DNA of 64,000 nt from Methylotuvimicrobium buryatense 5G (lineage in GTDB: Bacteria > Pseudomonadota > Gammaproteobacteria > Methylococcales > Methylomonadaceae). The translations under genes and the position numbers were made by a program. Location of the stretch: the NCBI RefSeq assembly GCF_000341735.1, contig NZ_KB455575.1, positions 4,565,781 to 4,629,780 on the forward strand, in the 5' to 3' direction. The notes under the pieces are model-generated. The model did no database searches and had not been told where the DNA came from. It saw nothing but the letters and a program-made list of their open reading frames with translations. Positions 62,420 through 64,000 of this stretch are shown here, piece by piece (position 1 is the first letter of the stretch; every line of letters starts with the position of its first letter).

Positions 62420-62464
62420 GCCATGGATGGCATGAATGCAGATTTTGCAGGAGCAAAAATCTGC
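62420..62464 (-). repeat. Family E hairpin module, copy 3 (inverted)
   Basis: GCCATGGATGGC ... GATTTTGCAGGAGCAAAA is the reverse complement of the module at 1360. It interrupts the TATCCCTGCCGCC stem of the family C repeat. Confidence 0.65.
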
Positions 62465-62966
62465 CCTGCCGCCGACGCCTGTCGGTCGAGCAAACGCACC
62501 CTCTTCGGAATCCAGGGCAAACGCATTAAAATAATCAACATATCAATATGTTATCCTGTTTCTTAGAACGCTTAGTCAATTCGGCTTAACTTATGGCATC
62601 CCCTCCCTGGGCCCCGTTAGGCCGCGCCGAGCACTGGCGATTTTGCGGAGAATAGCCCGTTAGGGGAGCGGCAGGGATGCCGCTCGTTTTCGGAGGGCTA
62701 GGGATAGCCCTTCCGAAAACCCTCGGCAAAATCGTCAGCGCGCAGGATGCAGCGGCCTCCGGGTGTCTTTTCTTTTGGATACTTTTCTTTGGACAAGCAA
62801 AGAAAAGTATCGCGGTTGTCGGTCCGCGAACCGACTACACATAAGCGTCGCGATAGCGACACAAAGCCTTATTTAGGTTTCAAATAAACTAAATCTTATA
62901 GTTAACCAAGAAAAAAGGAATATTTTAACTAATTGATTTTCTATAGTGTTTTAATGCGTTTGCCCT

Positions 62967-63107
62967 GGGCGGTTTGGTGACTCGCTTGACAGGACGCCGT
63001 GAATACGTGCATGTAGGCCCTAGCCAGCTCCATGCTGGCAAAGCCTTTGTCGAGCCCCCCGGTGCCTCCTTAGTCACCTGCCGAATTTTGAAGTACGAAA
63101 GGTATAT
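62967..63107. repeat. Chimeric family C/A repeat
   Basis: Begins with the family C left arm (GGCGGTTTGGTGACTCGCTT and GACAGGACGCCGTGAATACG) and ends with the family A right end (GAATTTTGAAGTACGAAAGGTATA). This shows recombination between the two families. Confidence 0.68.
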
Positions 63108-63158
63108 TTCATGCTCGTTTCTAAGCACCTCTATTGCCTGCTAAATTAAGGTATAGAT

Positions 63159-63875
63159 TCAAGCGCTATCCTCAGCAGATAGCTTCTTTGCTTGTAAGCG
63201 TTTGTTTAACCAAAAGCCTCCAATAATCGGTGCGGCCAATCCCATAGTCAGCGAAACGATCAAGGCAATCCAGGTCGTTTGGCTCCATGCTACCGGGTAT
63301 ACATCCGGTGTAACCGGTTCGCTGATGCCGGGAATGCTCGGCAGGTCGCCGTCCCCGTCGTCCACCTTCAATTGCGCCTTCATGCCTTTTTCCATGTGCT
63401 GCGGTATTTCGCAGTGCACCAAATAGGTTTTAGGCCGCGACGGAACGATCAGCGAGGCTTTTAATTCGCCTTGGCCGTACAGTTCTAAATGCACCATGCC
63501 GTCAGGGTATAAATAACCGGGTAGGCCGTGAATCATCATTTGATGACGGATTTGGTCGTCGTTGATGAAGGTGATGTTGATTCGGCTGCAAGGTTTAACG
63601 TTCCATTCTTGCCGGTCGAACGCAAACATCTTGCCGGGAAATTTTTGCGCATGTTTATGGCCGGCGCGGATCACGATATCGACATCCTCGGAAACTTCCT
63701 TACAGTCGCGCGGCAAATTGTCGGCATTGGCATTCATGATCATGCCGGTTTCATCCATCATCATATTGCCGTGTTTCATCATTGCCGCGCTGGGGTTGGC
63801 CGCCGCTAACAATAGCAAGCATAACGACGCGCCTGATAGATTCTGGATCCGGCAGGTGAAATTTTGTCGGGTCAT
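63159..63875 (-). CDS. Membrane-anchored cupredoxin-like copper protein
   Basis: 238 residues. A signal peptide is followed by a Met-rich stretch (MMKHGNMMMDETGMIM). Next is a cupredoxin domain with probable type 1 copper ligands: His in RHQMMIHGLPG and the CEIPQHMEKGM loop supplying Cys, His and Met. A Pro/Gly linker leads to one C-terminal membrane helix (WIALIVSLTMGLAAPIIGGFW) and a short basic tail. It would face the periplasm as an electron carrier or copper-binding protein. The ATG overlaps the stop of the gene upstream on the same strand (ATGA). Methanotrophs contain several related membrane-anchored copper proteins; the exact partner is unknown. Confidence 0.87.
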   Translation of the reverse strand: MTRQNFTCRIQNLSGASLCLLLLAAANPSAAMMKHGNMMMDETGMIMNANADNLPRDCKEVSEDVDIVIRAGHKHAQKFPGKMFAFDRQEWNVKPCSRINITFINDDQIRHQMMIHGLPGYLYPDGMVHLELYGQGELKASLIVPSRPKTYLVHCEIPQHMEKGMKAQLKVDDGDGDLPSIPGISEPVTPDVYPVAWSQTTWIALIVSLTMGLAAPIIGGFWLNKRLQAKKLSAEDSA

Positions 63876-64000
63876 TGTGAGAGTTTCCTGTTGAGCGCAA
63901 CGACAATAAAAATAATAACGCCGAGCAATAAACCTACAGCGAGACCGAAGCCGGCGATGCGTAGATAATCCGGCGCGAGCATGCCGGCTTCGCCGAGTGC
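63872..64000 (-). CDS. C-terminal end of a membrane protein (runs off the right edge)
   Basis: Only the last 42 residues are present, read leftwards from the window edge to a TGA at 63874-63872. They form a single hydrophobic helix (IAGFGLAVGLLLGVIIFIVV) with a short tail RKLSQ, preceded by MLAPDYLR. The stop overlaps the start of the cupredoxin gene, so the two are co-translated. The family cannot be recognised from this piece. Confidence 0.75.
   Translation of the reverse strand, partial: ALGEAGMLAPDYLRIAGFGLAVGLLLGVIIFIVVALNRKLSQ

Larger units (their letters stand above)
62290..62517. repeat. Family C repeat carrying two nested modules
   Basis: The outer arms GCCCGACAGGACGCCGTGAA and CCTGTCGGTCGAGCAAACGC fit family C. 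The D module interrupts the core after CGCCGTGAA. The E module sits inside the GGCGGCTATC...CCTGCCGCC stem. Confidence 0.72.
62247..63158. other. Intergenic region with nested repeats, no gene
   Basis: 910 bases. It contains a family C repeat (62290-62517) interrupted by family D (62318-62380) and family E (62420-62464) modules. There is also a long GC-rich palindrome-like block (62587-62830, GAAAAGTATCGCG type) and a final family C/A copy (62967-63107). No gene is supported. Confidence 0.65.

Overview
The window looks like a chromosomal segment of a gammaproteobacterial methanotroph or methylotroph, most like Methylomicrobium/Methylotuvimicrobium. This is inferred from an FhcA-type formyltransferase/hydrolase subunit, a Pseudomonas-style flgNMA-cheV-cheR-flgBCDEFGHIJKL block, and intergenic spaces filled with several families of small palindromic repeats. 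The base composition is moderate, with no phage or plasmid backbone.

Layout. (1) 1-6.5 kb: the 5' end of a secreted protein on the minus strand, then a four-gene extracytoplasmic cluster: TlpA-like thioredoxin, DUF4266 lipoprotein, a DUF3570 outer-membrane protein fused to a Met/His-rich second barrel-like half, and an ApbE-like flavin transferase. (2) 6.6-8.4 kb: an IS110-family element sitting inside a palindromic miniature element whose empty copy lies at 46.0 kb. (3) 8.4-15.8 kb, minus strand: mltF, then a glycine-heptad lipoprotein with tamA and tamB. (4) 16.1-28.5 kb: a zinc-starvation locus. It holds a ZnuD-like TonB receptor, a secreted serine protease, three COG0523 GTPases, DUF1826, a HisI, a ZIP transporter, an FhcA paralogue and FolE2. 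Zur-like operators precede the receptor and the first COG0523 gene. A PIN toxin/antitoxin pair on the opposite strand splits the locus in two. (5) 28.6-31 kb: umuDC and tRNA-Arg(CCT). (6) 31.3-46 kb: flagellar genes with recognisable sigma-54 promoters before flgA and flgB and a sigma-28 promoter before flgM. (7) 46.3-53.6 kb: housekeeping and signalling genes (PepSY membrane protein, MEKHLA protein, acylphosphatase, rlmKL, an EAL protein, RNase D). (8) 54.3-62.2 kb: a three-gene sensory operon of a UrtA-like binding protein, a 1528-residue hybrid kinase and a REC-PAS-GGDEF-EAL protein. (9) 63.2-64 kb: a membrane-anchored cupredoxin and the end of another membrane protein.

The most interesting system is the zinc locus. 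FolE2 is a known zinc-independent replacement for FolE, and COG0523 proteins are known or proposed metal chaperones. Here the operon fhcA-COG0523-folE2 places a subunit of the H4MPT/methylofuran-linked formaldehyde-oxidation complex next to a pterin-synthesis backup enzyme and a metal chaperone. This suggests a way to keep C1 oxidation running when zinc is scarce. That role is inference; the gene order, overlaps and motifs are read directly.

The second theme is the repeat landscape. At least seven small-repeat families are visible. One has clear 9-bp target duplications at all three copies, and several are nested inside one another.
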